DNA from: G039029935 sp039029935
GTDB taxonomy: Bacteria; Chloroflexota; Anaerolineae; Caldilineales; Caldilineaceae
Direction: 5' to 3'
Length of the DNA: 8,258 nt
NCBI GenBank assembly: GCA_039029935.1
Contig: JBCCFC010000602.1
Coordinates: 1-8,258 of the forward strand
A model generated the notes under the pieces. The model saw only the letters and a list, made by a program, of their open reading frames with translations, was not told where the DNA came from and ran no database searches. Shown one piece after another: positions 1-6,222 of the stretch. Numbering within the stretch: the stretch's first letter is position 1; each line of letters begins with the position of its first letter. A program made the position numbers and the translations under genes.

Positions 1-450
1 ATATGTTTATTCTTGGTTGAATCCCTTCTGTGCATTTGTGTAACATTTGAATATCGTAACCTATTCGTCAATAAAATGTAAGGAAACTTGATGGTTTAAA
101 CGTTTTAAACAATTTAAAATTTTGTAAACGCTAATTGCTATGGTTTGGCACTAAGTAATGGCAATTTCTGATGCAATTTCATTTATTGCTGTATAAAAGT
201 ATATCACACAACCACGACACGACTTGAAATGATAGTATAGTGAAAGACAAATCAAATCATCGTGTAATTTGTGTTTATTCTTTTTTACAGTATAACAAGA
301 TTTTTGAAATGTACCAAGAAATCATTTCTTCGTGCAGTTACACTCGATAAATGCACATAAATATTGTCTATTTAAAGTGATACGGTCAATATCTTTATAA
401 CCAAATGCGTATAAGCAAAAAATTCTGATCAAGATAGTATAGTATATTGT
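1..450. other. AT-rich non-coding stretch
   Basis: No reading frame of convincing length or protein-like composition is visible on either strand, and no tRNA or rRNA shape was recognised. The stretch is much richer in A and T than the genes that follow. It contains a palindromic GTTTAAAC cluster (94-129) and an 11-base direct repeat GATAGTATAGT at 231-241 and 433-443. It lies beyond a strong minus-strand terminator at 451-489, so minus-strand transcription from the right should largely stop before entering it. It may be a promoter or regulatory region for genes left of the window, or decayed sequence. The sequence alone does not decide. Confidence 0.5.
94..129. repeat. Palindromic GTTTAAAC cluster
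   Basis: GTTTAAAC (94-101, a perfect palindrome) is followed immediately by GTTTTAAAC (102-110), so the 17 bases form a near-perfect palindrome. Further AATTTAAAAT and GTAAAC sequence follows up to 129. Such AT-rich dyads can be operators, but no adjacent promoter or gene is evident, so a regulatory role is only a possibility. Confidence 0.3.
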
Positions 451-489
451 AAAAAAAAAGAGGGCAGCACCTTATTTGGTACTACCCTC
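451..489 (-). terminator. Intrinsic terminator, minus strand
   Basis: Read on the minus strand, bases 489-478 (GAGGGTAGTACC) pair with 471-460 (GGTGCTGCCCTC) across a six-base loop, giving a 12-bp stem with two G-U wobbles. Nine T residues follow (plus-strand A at 451-459). On the plus strand the two wobbles become C-A mismatches and no T-run follows, so the signal is directional. It is the likely end of the transcript carrying the membrane-protein gene at 760-1200, about 270 bases downstream of that gene's stop codon. The long 3' stretch between them is not explained by a gene. Confidence 0.8.
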
Positions 490-759
490 CAGACACACAC
501 AGGAGGAAAAACACAAGATTTTTCCGATTTCAGAATAATTCAAATGAACCGATTATTAAGTAACCTGATACACAATCTATGCAAACCTTATGCATAGACT
601 CCTCAAACATTGTGCATTCATCTTATTTCACGTAGGTAGTTCCATAGGGTAAATGGCTCAACCGACTTACAGAAAGGGGTATCACGTACATTGGCTCACC
701 TCATATAGATCACCCCTATCTTGAAAGTGTTCATAAGTCGTTATATCTATGGGATCGCC
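490..759. other. Non-coding 3' region with small hairpins
   Basis: This lies between the stop codon of the minus-strand membrane-protein gene and the terminator at 451-489, so it is probably transcribed as a long 3' UTR. It holds three inverted repeats: GGAAAAA/TTTTTCC near 503-525, TCTATGCA (576-583) with TGCATAGA (591-598), and AGGGGT (675-680) with ACCCCT (712-717). A 26-codon minus-strand frame starting with ATG at 611 (MFEESMHKV…) ends just before the terminator region. It lacks a clear ribosome binding site and is not called as a gene. A 3'-derived small RNA is possible but unproven. Confidence 0.35.
571..614. repeat. Nested inverted repeat
   Basis: TCTATGCA at 576-583 and TGCATAGA at 591-598 form a perfect 8-bp stem with a 7-base loop. 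Outside it, CACAAT (571-576) can pair with ATTGTG (609-614). There is no T-run on either side, so it is not a typical intrinsic terminator. It could be a structured element in the 3' region of the minus-strand transcript. Confidence 0.35.
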
Positions 760-1200
760 TTATCGAAACCGTTCCCAAAGCCCCATGTAACGCAATGGAA
801 CCACCGTACATGCCAATGAAATGAATACAATAAAAATGAGCAGATATTTCCCCCACATTTGCAAATTCGCAAATTCTTGTTGAAAATAGGAAGTACACAA
901 AACCATGACCAGCAACCCATTGGTGATGCTTACCGTAGTAAGAGAAGAGGAGCGCATCATCGGTTGTGTGGCAATGGTCAAAAAATTGACTCCGATGCTG
1001 ATACATAATGCACCAACAAGCCGTAACGCCCACAGCGCATCACCATCGTAAAGACCAAACGATAATAGTGTGGGTGATGGTGTTAGCAGGAGAGGCAACC
1101 CTGTGATCGCGATTAAGTTGAGACTCTGGATGCGCAACACAAAACGCATCGGACGATATAGATCAATAAATGAATAAGCCATAATGACCAATACTATCAT
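760..1200 (-). CDS. Small multi-pass membrane protein, unknown function
   Basis: This is a 146-residue hydrophobic protein that I do not recognise as a named family. Hydrophobic stretches at about residues 1-12, 28-41, 56-78, 88-104 and 117-137 suggest four or five membrane segments. Polar or basic residues lie between them (RPMRF near 16-20, QQEF near 107-110) and there is a basic C-terminal end (WERFR). No catalytic motif is visible. It diverges from the rhomboid gene across an 83-base gap and is followed by a long 3' region ending in a strong terminator. The start is uncertain. The ATG at 1200 has no Shine-Dalgarno and cuts into the first membrane helix, and the frame is open upstream to a stop at about 1229. 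An out-of-frame ATG at 1228 would join this frame if one base of the five-T run (plus-strand A at 1216-1220) were removed, giving the natural-looking start MTNFIWTTLMIVLVIMAYSF. Confidence 0.65.
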   Translation of the reverse strand: MIVLVIMAYSFIDLYRPMRFVLRIQSLNLIAITGLPLLLTPSPTLLSFGLYDGDALWALRLVGALCISIGVNFLTIATQPMMRSSSLTTVSITNGLLVMVLCTSYFQQEFANLQMWGKYLLIFIVFISLACTVVPLRYMGLWERFR

Positions 1201-1283
1201 CAGTGTGGTCCAGATAAAAATTGGTCATACAGATCGGCGCTCTGTTTACCTTTTCTAGCAATAAATATAAATAGCGGGACGAT

Positions 1284-1904
1284 ATGTTAAATAATCAACA
1301 ATCACTACGCCAAGCTTTTTCCAATCAATTCGTTGTATTGCTGGCGTTTGTGGGTCTTTTGTGGGCACTCGAAATTTTTGATGGCATACTGTGTGTCATC
1401 AGTTTTGACTGCGCCAGAGGACAACAACAACCACTTGATCTTGGCATCCAACCACGTACATGGCATGGCTTGCGCAATATTCTCTTTGCCCCCTTTCTCC
1501 ATTTTGGTTTTGGTCATCTAATCGCCAACACCATTCCACTGATTGTTCTTGGACTGTTTGTCATGCTACGCAAATTGAGTGATTTTTATATCGTAAGTGT
1601 CATCGTGGCCCTTGTCGGTGGAATCGGTGTTTGGATATTTGGTCGCAGCTATACCAATCATCTTGGTGCAAGCGGACTTATATTTGGCTACCTTGGATAT
1701 CTATTATTGCGTGGTTACTTTGAGATTAGGCGTGGCTACACGAAACAAAGTCTTGGCTCAATTGCCGTCGCCGTCATTGTCTTCTTTCTGTATGGTAGCA
1801 TGTTATGGGGCGTCCTACCTGGTCAACCCGGCATCTCATGGCTCGGTCATCTCTTTGGCTTCATCGGCGGTGGTGTCGCTGCCTATTTGACAACGGACAG
1901 GTAA
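1284..1904 (+). CDS. Rhomboid family intramembrane serine protease
   Basis: Rhomboids are six-helix membrane proteases that cut transmembrane substrates inside the bilayer with a Ser-His dyad. This 206-residue protein has the expected features. After the first helix (about 15-38) comes the conserved loop GIQPRTWHGL (54-63), leading into PFLH and then HLIAN (H78, N82) at the start of helix 2. GASG (128-131) carries the catalytic Ser130 at the start of helix 4, and GHLFG (188-192) carries the catalytic His189 in helix 6. Other helices fall at about 100-120 and 156-178. The length fits the compact bacterial six-TM type with no extra domain. The ribosome site is weak (GGGACG just before ATG) and no clear promoter was found in the 83-base divergent gap. 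The substrate is unknown. The family call is firm because both catalytic motifs are intact. Confidence 0.92.
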   Translation: MLNNQQSLRQAFSNQFVVLLAFVGLLWALEIFDGILCVISFDCARGQQQPLDLGIQPRTWHGLRNILFAPFLHFGFGHLIANTIPLIVLGLFVMLRKLSDFYIVSVIVALVGGIGVWIFGRSYTNHLGASGLIFGYLGYLLLRGYFEIRRGYTKQSLGSIAVAVIVFFLYGSMLWGVLPGQPGISWLGHLFGFIGGGVAAYLTTDR

Positions 1905-1910
1905 AATTTG

Positions 1911-1988
1911 GCTCATATTCAGTAGGTGTGTAAACACAATAATTTACCAAGGGTGAAATCATCGGTTTGCACACTTTTTGATATGAGC
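1911..1988 (+). terminator. Folded terminator-like element after the rhomboid gene
   Basis: Seven bases after the rhomboid stop codon, three nested pairings occur. Outer: GCTCATAT (1911-1918) with ATATGAGC (1981-1988). Middle: GTGTGTAAAC (1926-1935) with GTTTGCACAC (1965-1974), ten pairs including one G-U. Inner: ATTTACC (1943-1948 region) with GGTGAAAT (1952-1959), with one bulge. Five T residues (1975-1979) follow the middle stem directly, as in an intrinsic terminator, although the loop is unusually long. The outer stem could also make it a stable 3' RNA structure. Confidence 0.45.
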
Positions 1989-2034
1989 AAAGGATTTCAG
2001 ATTCACCCAATCTATGGTACACTCAGAAAATTAT

Positions 2035-2070
2035 AGTTGAGAGTTGACAGTTGAGAATTGTTAGTTCATA
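2035..2070 (+). repeat. Heptameric GTTGAGA-type tandem repeat
   Basis: Units at an exact 7-base period are GTTGAGA (2036-2042), GTTGACA (2043-2049), GTTGAGA (2050-2056) and the more divergent ATTGTTA and GTTCATA (2057-2070). Read on the opposite strand these resemble the TTCAAC units at 2130-2174, so the two blocks are roughly inverted with respect to each other. Heptanucleotide tandem repeats of this type are known as intergenic elements in filamentous cyanobacteria and occur in other large bacterial genomes. Confidence 0.6.
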
Positions 2071-2072
2071 AA
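2044..2072 (+). promoter_or_regulatory. Possible sigma-70 promoter for the ATPase operon
   Basis: TTGACA at 2044-2049 matches the -35 consensus exactly. After 17 bases, CATAAA (2067-2072) matches four of six -10 positions. It lies about 120 bases before the ATPase start codon. The -35 hexamer is itself part of a GTTGACA repeat unit, so the match may be accidental. Confidence 0.25.
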
Positions 2073-2129
2073 TTACTCTTCACCCAATTGTCGTCTAACC
2101 TTTTAAGACAACGCGATCCCTGTTATTCC

Positions 2130-2174
2130 TTCAACTCTTCAACCTTTCAACTTTTCAACCTTTCAACTTTTCAG
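2130..2174 (+). repeat. Octameric TTCAAC tandem repeat next to the RBS
   Basis: TTCAAC cores begin at 2130, 2138, 2146, 2154 and 2162, an exact 8-base period with consensus TTCAACYT. A sixth degenerate copy (TTCAG, 2170-2174) runs straight into the Shine-Dalgarno at 2175-2180. The repeat is pyrimidine-rich and would form the leader of the ATPase mRNA. Copy-number change here could affect leader length, and its reverse complement resembles the 2035-2070 block. Confidence 0.75.
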
Positions 2175-2180
2175 AAGGAG
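2175..2180 (+). promoter_or_regulatory. Shine-Dalgarno AAGGAG fixing a GTG start
   Basis: AAGGAG lies ten bases before GTG at 2191. This supports GTG as the initiator rather than the in-frame ATG five codons later (2206), which would be about 25 bases from the site. Confidence 0.7.
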
Positions 2181-2190
2181 ATAACGTAAC

Positions 2191-3156
2191 GTGAGTGAGA
2201 CGCAAATGTATACATCAACGGCGACGGTCAAAGATGCCCTGAGCCAGCAAGAATATATCGCCAGCAATGAAATTGCAACTACTGCTTATCTGAGCCATGC
2301 ATTGGGCAAACCGCTTTTGGCAGAAGGGCCAGCGGGTGTGGGTAAGACCGAGTTGGCAAAGGCCATTGCCAGTGCAACAGGACGTGAACTAATCCGTTTG
2401 CAGTGCTATGAAGGGTTGGACGAAACCAAGGCACTCTATGAATGGGAGTATGCCAAGCAGCTACTCTATACCCAACTGCTCCGTGACAAGCTACAAGAGA
2501 TGTTGTCAGGCAGCACATCTCTGGCTGGGGCTGCCGACCGCTTGGCCGAGGAAGAGGATGTCTTCTTTTCTATGCGCTTTCTGTTACAGCGCCCTTTGCT
2601 CAGAGCCATTCTCAGCGACGAGCCGACGGTGCTGTTAATTGACGAAATCGACCGGGCTGATGCTGAGTTTGAAGCGTTCTTGCTTGAAATCTTGAGTGAT
2701 TTCCAAGTGAGTGTACCAGAGTTGGGTACGTTGACCGCCCGTCATCACCCTATCGTGTTATTGACCAGTAACAATACGCGTGAACTCAGCGAGGCACTCA
2801 AACGCCGCTGTCTCTATCTCTTTATCGGCTATCCCACCCAAGAGCAAGAGTTAGCCGTTGTGCGGCTCAAAGTACCAGAGTTGAATCCACAGTTGGCAAA
2901 ACAGGCTGTTGAGCTTGTGCAAAGTTTGCGCACCCTTGATTTGCGCAAGTTGCCCAGCATCAGTGAAACGATTGATTGGGCCAAGTCGTTGATGGCACTG
3001 AATGCGAATAGCCTAGATGCAGAGACATTGGATAACACGCTGAGTGTGTTGCTCAAACACGAATCTGATCTTAACAAAGTACGTCGCAAGATGAATGTGT
3101 CGGAGAGCGGAACTGTTAAGCTAGATAAGGATGATTTGAGTGCATTCCGTTGGTAA
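2191..3156 (+). CDS. MoxR-family AAA+ ATPase (CoxD-like)
   Basis: This 321-residue AAA+ ATPase has Walker A GPAGVGKT (46-53), Walker B VLLIDEID (147-154), sensor 1 TSNN (192-195) and arginine-finger region LKRRC (203-207). A C-terminal helical lid carries SISETIDWAKSL (256-267), the typical MoxR sensor-2 segment. The stretch CYEGLDETKALYEWEY (72-87) is characteristic of CoxD-type members. MoxR ATPases work as cytoplasmic chaperone-like remodelling machines with a VWA partner. CoxD is known to help mature the Cu-Mo centre of aerobic CO dehydrogenase. The partner gene follows after 20 bases, so the two form an operon. No CO dehydrogenase gene is in the window, so the client is unknown. The GTG start is backed by a strong AAGGAG. 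Confidence 0.93.
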   Translation: MSETQMYTSTATVKDALSQQEYIASNEIATTAYLSHALGKPLLAEGPAGVGKTELAKAIASATGRELIRLQCYEGLDETKALYEWEYAKQLLYTQLLRDKLQEMLSGSTSLAGAADRLAEEEDVFFSMRFLLQRPLLRAILSDEPTVLLIDEIDRADAEFEAFLLEILSDFQVSVPELGTLTARHHPIVLLTSNNTRELSEALKRRCLYLFIGYPTQEQELAVVRLKVPELNPQLAKQAVELVQSLRTLDLRKLPSISETIDWAKSLMALNANSLDAETLDNTLSVLLKHESDLNKVRRKMNVSESGTVKLDKDDLSAFRW

Positions 3157-3176
3157 GTTGAAAAAGGGAGCAAGCA

Positions 3177-4559
3177 ATGGAACAACGCATTGTTCAGTTT
3201 ATTACAGCGTTACGTGCTGGTGGCGTTCGTATCAGCATGGCTGAGAGTGCAGACGCTTTTTTGGCCGTTGAAAATTTAGGCATTCAGGATCGGGATACCT
3301 TTCGCATGAGTCTGCGCTCAACCCTAGTGAAGGATGCGGGCAGTATTCCCACCTTTGAAGAATTATTTCCACTCTTTTTTGACAGTGCCGATGCACCGCC
3401 GATGATTGATATTACCGAGGATATGACGCCAGAGGAAGCACAGATGTTGGCGCAGGCGTTGCGCATGTTCAACGAACAGTTGCGAGAGATGATGGAAAAG
3501 CTGCTGCGTGGTGAGCAGTTGAGCGAGGAGGAGTTGCGTCAGTTGGGCGAGATGGTCGGGCTGAATCGTACCCAAGATATGCGCTATAGCGAGTGGATGG
3601 CACGACGTATGATGCGGGCGATGCGCTTTAGCGATGTGCAAAATGCCATGCAGGAGATGATGGAAACGCTGGGCAAGATGGGTATGACCAAAGAGCGGCT
3701 GGAACAAATTCGTGAATTGATCAAGGCCAATCAAGAGGCGTTGGAGGATCAGGTTCAGCAGTATGCCGGGCAGCGCATTGCCGAGAACATGGGTGAATCT
3801 CAGCCAGAGACCAACAATGTTGACAACTTGATGGATCGGTCCTTTGGGGCGTTGTCCGAGAGCGACATGGACAAGCTACGCCGTGAAATTCGCCGTCTTG
3901 CCAATCGCCTCAAGACACGGATTGCACTTCGTCAAAAACGTGCCAAGTCAGGGCAACTTGATGCCAAAGCGACCATTCGTGCCAATCTGCGTCATGGCAC
4001 GGTCCCCTTTGAAATCAAGCATCGCGACCATCGACTCAAACCCAAGTTGGTTGTGATCTGTGACATCAGCACCTCCATGCGCCACTGCTCAGAGTTGATG
4101 ATGAGCTTAGTCTATTCGTTGCAGGGCGTGATCACCAAAACCCATGCCTTTACCTTTATCGACCATCTGGAGTATGTTACACCAGACTTTACAGGACGTG
4201 ATGCCAATGAAGCCATCCAGCAGGTGCTCAAGCGGATGCCGCCGGGGTATTACAGCACAGATTTGGGCTACGCGCTCAAAGGGTTTAACAAAGAGTATAT
4301 GGACATGCTCGATACACGCACAACGTTGATTATGGTTGGTGATGGTCGCAATAATTACAATGATCCACAAATTGCTATCTTCAAAGATATGGTACAACGC
4401 AGTCGGCGTACACTGTGGATCAATCCAGAACCGCCCATGCTCTGGGGGACAGGCGACAGTGACATGCCACAATATGCGCCCCACTGTGATAGCGTTCTCA
4501 TGGCCGCGACGATGGGTGAGTTGACGGCGGCGGTTGATCATTTCTTGACGGAAGCGTAG
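3177..4559 (+). CDS. VWA domain protein, CoxE-like
   Basis: This 460-residue protein is probably the partner of the preceding MoxR ATPase. The C-terminal half is a VWA domain with a complete MIDAS metal site: DISTS (296-300, DxSxS), T361 in YYSTDLG and D389 in VGDGRNN. The ending WINPEPPMLWGTGDSDM (414-430), with a Trp-Asn-Pro-Glu-Pro core followed by WGTGDS, is typical of CoxE. The N-terminal part (about 80-260) is helical, highly charged and rich in Met and Glu, with probable coiled-coil character. It may contact the ATPase or its client. Binding through the MIDAS is thought to couple the ATPase to its substrate in this family. AGGGAG at 3165-3170, six bases before ATG, is a good ribosome site. 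There is no signal peptide or membrane helix, so the protein is cytoplasmic. The client is unknown. Confidence 0.92.
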   Translation: MEQRIVQFITALRAGGVRISMAESADAFLAVENLGIQDRDTFRMSLRSTLVKDAGSIPTFEELFPLFFDSADAPPMIDITEDMTPEEAQMLAQALRMFNEQLREMMEKLLRGEQLSEEELRQLGEMVGLNRTQDMRYSEWMARRMMRAMRFSDVQNAMQEMMETLGKMGMTKERLEQIRELIKANQEALEDQVQQYAGQRIAENMGESQPETNNVDNLMDRSFGALSESDMDKLRREIRRLANRLKTRIALRQKRAKSGQLDAKATIRANLRHGTVPFEIKHRDHRLKPKLVVICDISTSMRHCSELMMSLVYSLQGVITKTHAFTFIDHLEYVTPDFTGRDANEAIQQVLKRMPPGYYSTDLGYALKGFNKEYMDMLDTRTTLIMVGDGRNNYNDPQIAIFKDMVQRSRRTLWINPEPPMLWGTGDSDMPQYAPHCDSVLMAATMGELTAAVDHFLTEA

Positions 4560-4562
4560 GGG

Positions 4563-4645
4563 CGGTAAGTCAGTATTCGGTATTCGGTATTCGGTGTGTC
4601 AGTACTGGCCTACCGAATACTGGCCTACCGAATACTGACTTACCG
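4563..4645. repeat. Long inverted repeat built from TATTCGG heptamers
   Basis: A perfect 20-bp inverted repeat has arms at 4563-4582 and 4626-4645, with a 43-base centre. The left arm starts three perfect tandem TATTCGG units (4574-4580, 4581-4587, 4588-4594). The right half contains a perfect tandem duplication of the 15-mer TACTGGCCTACCGAA (4603-4617, 4618-4632), whose TACCGAA is the reverse complement of the left heptamer. It would form a strong hairpin in RNA or a cruciform in DNA. It lies four bases after the CoxE-like stop codon. No T-run follows, so it is not a standard intrinsic terminator, though it could stabilise the 3' end of the operon mRNA. It looks like a dispersed intergenic repeat element. 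Confidence 0.85.
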
Positions 4646-4680
4646 ACCTAACGACTTACCGTCCCAGCAGTGAGTAATGT

Positions 4681-5571
4681 ATGCCAAAAGTGCTCATCAC
4701 CATCCCTCATTATTACAATCCGAAGGGTGATGGTCGTTATGGGTCTACAAAGCCCAATCCACAGCCACGCATTAATGCGGTGACACAGTGTATTCGTGCG
4801 CTACACACCACCTACGCTGCACCGCAGGAATATTGGGTACCGGCTGGCGACCGACTTCATCCGCACCAAGCTAATCAGCAATCACAGCTTCAACTCGATA
4901 TCGTCCTTTGCACCACCCAAGGGGCGCACTTACTTGACCAGCTACCGTTTGGTGAAGATGTATACACGCATCATCCGACGACCTGTGAGCCGATGATGCT
5001 GGGGTTTGAGTGTCATGCCGTGCTGGCCGACCATCTTGGCGAGTATGATTTTTATGGCTATATGGAAGATGATTTGGTGCTGCATGATCCGGCTTTTTGG
5101 CACAAACTCCATCAATTTAATGCGAGTACAGATGATACAGATGTATTGCAGCCAAATAGGTTCGAGTTTATACACCAGTTCAAAAAAAACAATCAGGCCA
5201 CGGGACAAAAGCCGAAGACAATCTTCAAAAAAGTCTACATTGACTTTGAGCTTCGTGATATTGAGGCATTAGAAACAGCCTCGTATACACTAAACCAAAC
5301 CGACCAAACGATTTCCTTTATCCACACCAGCAATCCACACTCCGGCTGCTTTTTCCTCAACCAAGCGAAGATGGCACGCTGGGCAGCACAACCACTCTTT
5401 CTCGACCGCGCCACCAGCTATGTTGGTCCACTGGAGAGTGCCGCCTCGCTGGGGTTGATGCGCACCTTTCGCGTGTATAAGCCTGCCCCTGCGTGTGCCA
5501 ACTATTTAGAAATTCAGCATTATGGGCAGGTGTGGGGGCATCAGCTTGCCGGGGTTCGGTTTGCGAGTTAG
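4681..5571 (+). CDS. Putative GT-A-type glycosyltransferase
   Basis: This 296-residue protein is soluble, with no signal peptide or membrane helix. It opens with a beta strand and loop (VLITIPHYYNP, 4-14), as nucleotide-sugar transferases of GT-A fold do. It carries an acidic YMEDDLVLHD motif (127-136; E129-D130-D131) in the position where a DXD metal and nucleotide-sugar site is expected. The C-terminal part has GPLESAASLGLMRTF (249-263) and LEIQHYG (276-282), with a Glu and a His that could be catalytic or acceptor-binding. I do not recognise a specific family, so donor and acceptor are unknown. No Shine-Dalgarno is visible before ATG. A stop codon and an out-of-frame ATG (4677) lie just upstream. 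The gene stands alone after the repeat element and converges on the minus-strand operon, with a four-base overlap of stop codons. It could also be an uncharacterised non-transferase protein. Confidence 0.6.
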   Translation: MPKVLITIPHYYNPKGDGRYGSTKPNPQPRINAVTQCIRALHTTYAAPQEYWVPAGDRLHPHQANQQSQLQLDIVLCTTQGAHLLDQLPFGEDVYTHHPTTCEPMMLGFECHAVLADHLGEYDFYGYMEDDLVLHDPAFWHKLHQFNASTDDTDVLQPNRFEFIHQFKKNNQATGQKPKTIFKKVYIDFELRDIEALETASYTLNQTDQTISFIHTSNPHSGCFFLNQAKMARWAAQPLFLDRATSYVGPLESAASLGLMRTFRVYKPAPACANYLEIQHYGQVWGHQLAGVRFAS

Positions 5572-6200
5572 CGTGGTGCTTCGACATGTTCACGCCAACC
5601 GCGCAGATCATAGCTACGTTCACCATTTTTGAACCGCTTACGGTCAGCCTCTTCATTGGCCGCACGTGCCTCTGACTTTTCAAGCACGTCATCCAAGCGT
5701 GACGGGCGCACCGTGATTGCACCATCTGCATCCATGATTACAATATCGCCAGGATATATGATCGTGCCACCCATCGCCACAGGCACGTTTAACTGACCAA
5801 TGTTTGTTTTGGTTGCCCCACGCACACGCACAAACTCTGTCCAAATCGGTAGCCCAATCTCAACCAATTCCTCATAGTCACGTACAGAGCCATTGGACAC
5901 AACGCCAGCCGCCCCTGCATAGATCATCTGCGTCACCAGCAGATCGCCGATTAATGCCGACGCTTGTGATTCCGGCTGTGCCAACACGACGATTTCTCCG
6001 GGCTGGATGTGTTCAATGCAGGCGTGGACCATTACATTGTCTCCCTGCCCACAGAGGACGGTACGTGCCTTGCCAGCCACTCGGCTCTTTGGCACAACTT
6101 GAATCAATGGCAGATCAATCAACCCTTCTTGTCCCGATGCCTCATAGACGGTTGCTGTGCCTAACTCGGCTAAACGCGCAATTTTTTCATTTTCAGTCAT
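5568..6200 (-). CDS. RraA-fold aldolase, GalC/CHA-aldolase-like
   Basis: This 210-residue protein belongs to the RraA-like family, whose catabolic members (4-carboxy-4-hydroxy-2-oxoadipate / 4-hydroxy-4-methyl-2-oxoglutarate aldolase) cleave their substrates to pyruvate plus oxaloacetate or pyruvate using a divalent metal. Family signatures are present: GDLL (85-88), SVRD with the catalytic Arg107 and Asp108, a conserved NVPV (138-141), and PGDIVIMDADG (150-160). One oddity is SNG at 102-104, where an acidic residue (DG) is usual before the RD pair. The gene is the last of the minus-strand operon, 22 bases after the GalB-like hydratase, which makes the preceding step in the gallate/protocatechuate 4,5-cleavage pathway. 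That context favours the aldolase over an RNase E regulator role. The ribosome site is weak (AAGAGAA). The family is certain; the exact substrate is inferred. Confidence 0.85.
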   Translation of the reverse strand: MTENEKIARLAELGTATVYEASGQEGLIDLPLIQVVPKSRVAGKARTVLCGQGDNVMVHACIEHIQPGEIVVLAQPESQASALIGDLLVTQMIYAGAAGVVSNGSVRDYEELVEIGLPIWTEFVRVRGATKTNIGQLNVPVAMGGTIIYPGDIVIMDADGAITVRPSRLDDVLEKSEARAANEEADRKRFKNGERSYDLRGWREHVEAPR

Positions 6201-6222
6201 GGTTATGTTCTCTTAATACTTT

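Noticed and set aside
460..489. Minus-strand AGGGTAGTACC resembles the T-box riboswitch motif AGGGTGGNACC.
   Set aside because: The discriminator-type TGG needed to pair with the tRNA end is TAG here, no stem I or specifier loop was recognised upstream, and no coding region follows on the minus strand within the window. It is best read as a plain terminator.
535..613. 26-codon minus-strand frame starting MFEESMHKV.
   Set aside because: No clear Shine-Dalgarno, and it overlaps the nested palindrome at 571-614, which could explain its composition. The evidence is too weak for a gene call.
2130..2174. Regular short repeats considered as a CRISPR array.
   Set aside because: The unit is only 8 bases with no unique spacers, so it is a simple tandem repeat.
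3363..3734. 123-residue minus-strand frame inside the VWA gene.
   Set aside because: It is antisense to the charged helical region of the CoxE-like gene. Its His/Leu-rich sequence is the mirror of Met/Glu-rich codons on the coding strand.
4563..4645. Inverted repeat considered as the ends of an insertion sequence.
   Set aside because: Only 43 bases separate the arms and no transposase or target duplication is visible. At most it is a tiny non-coding repeat element.
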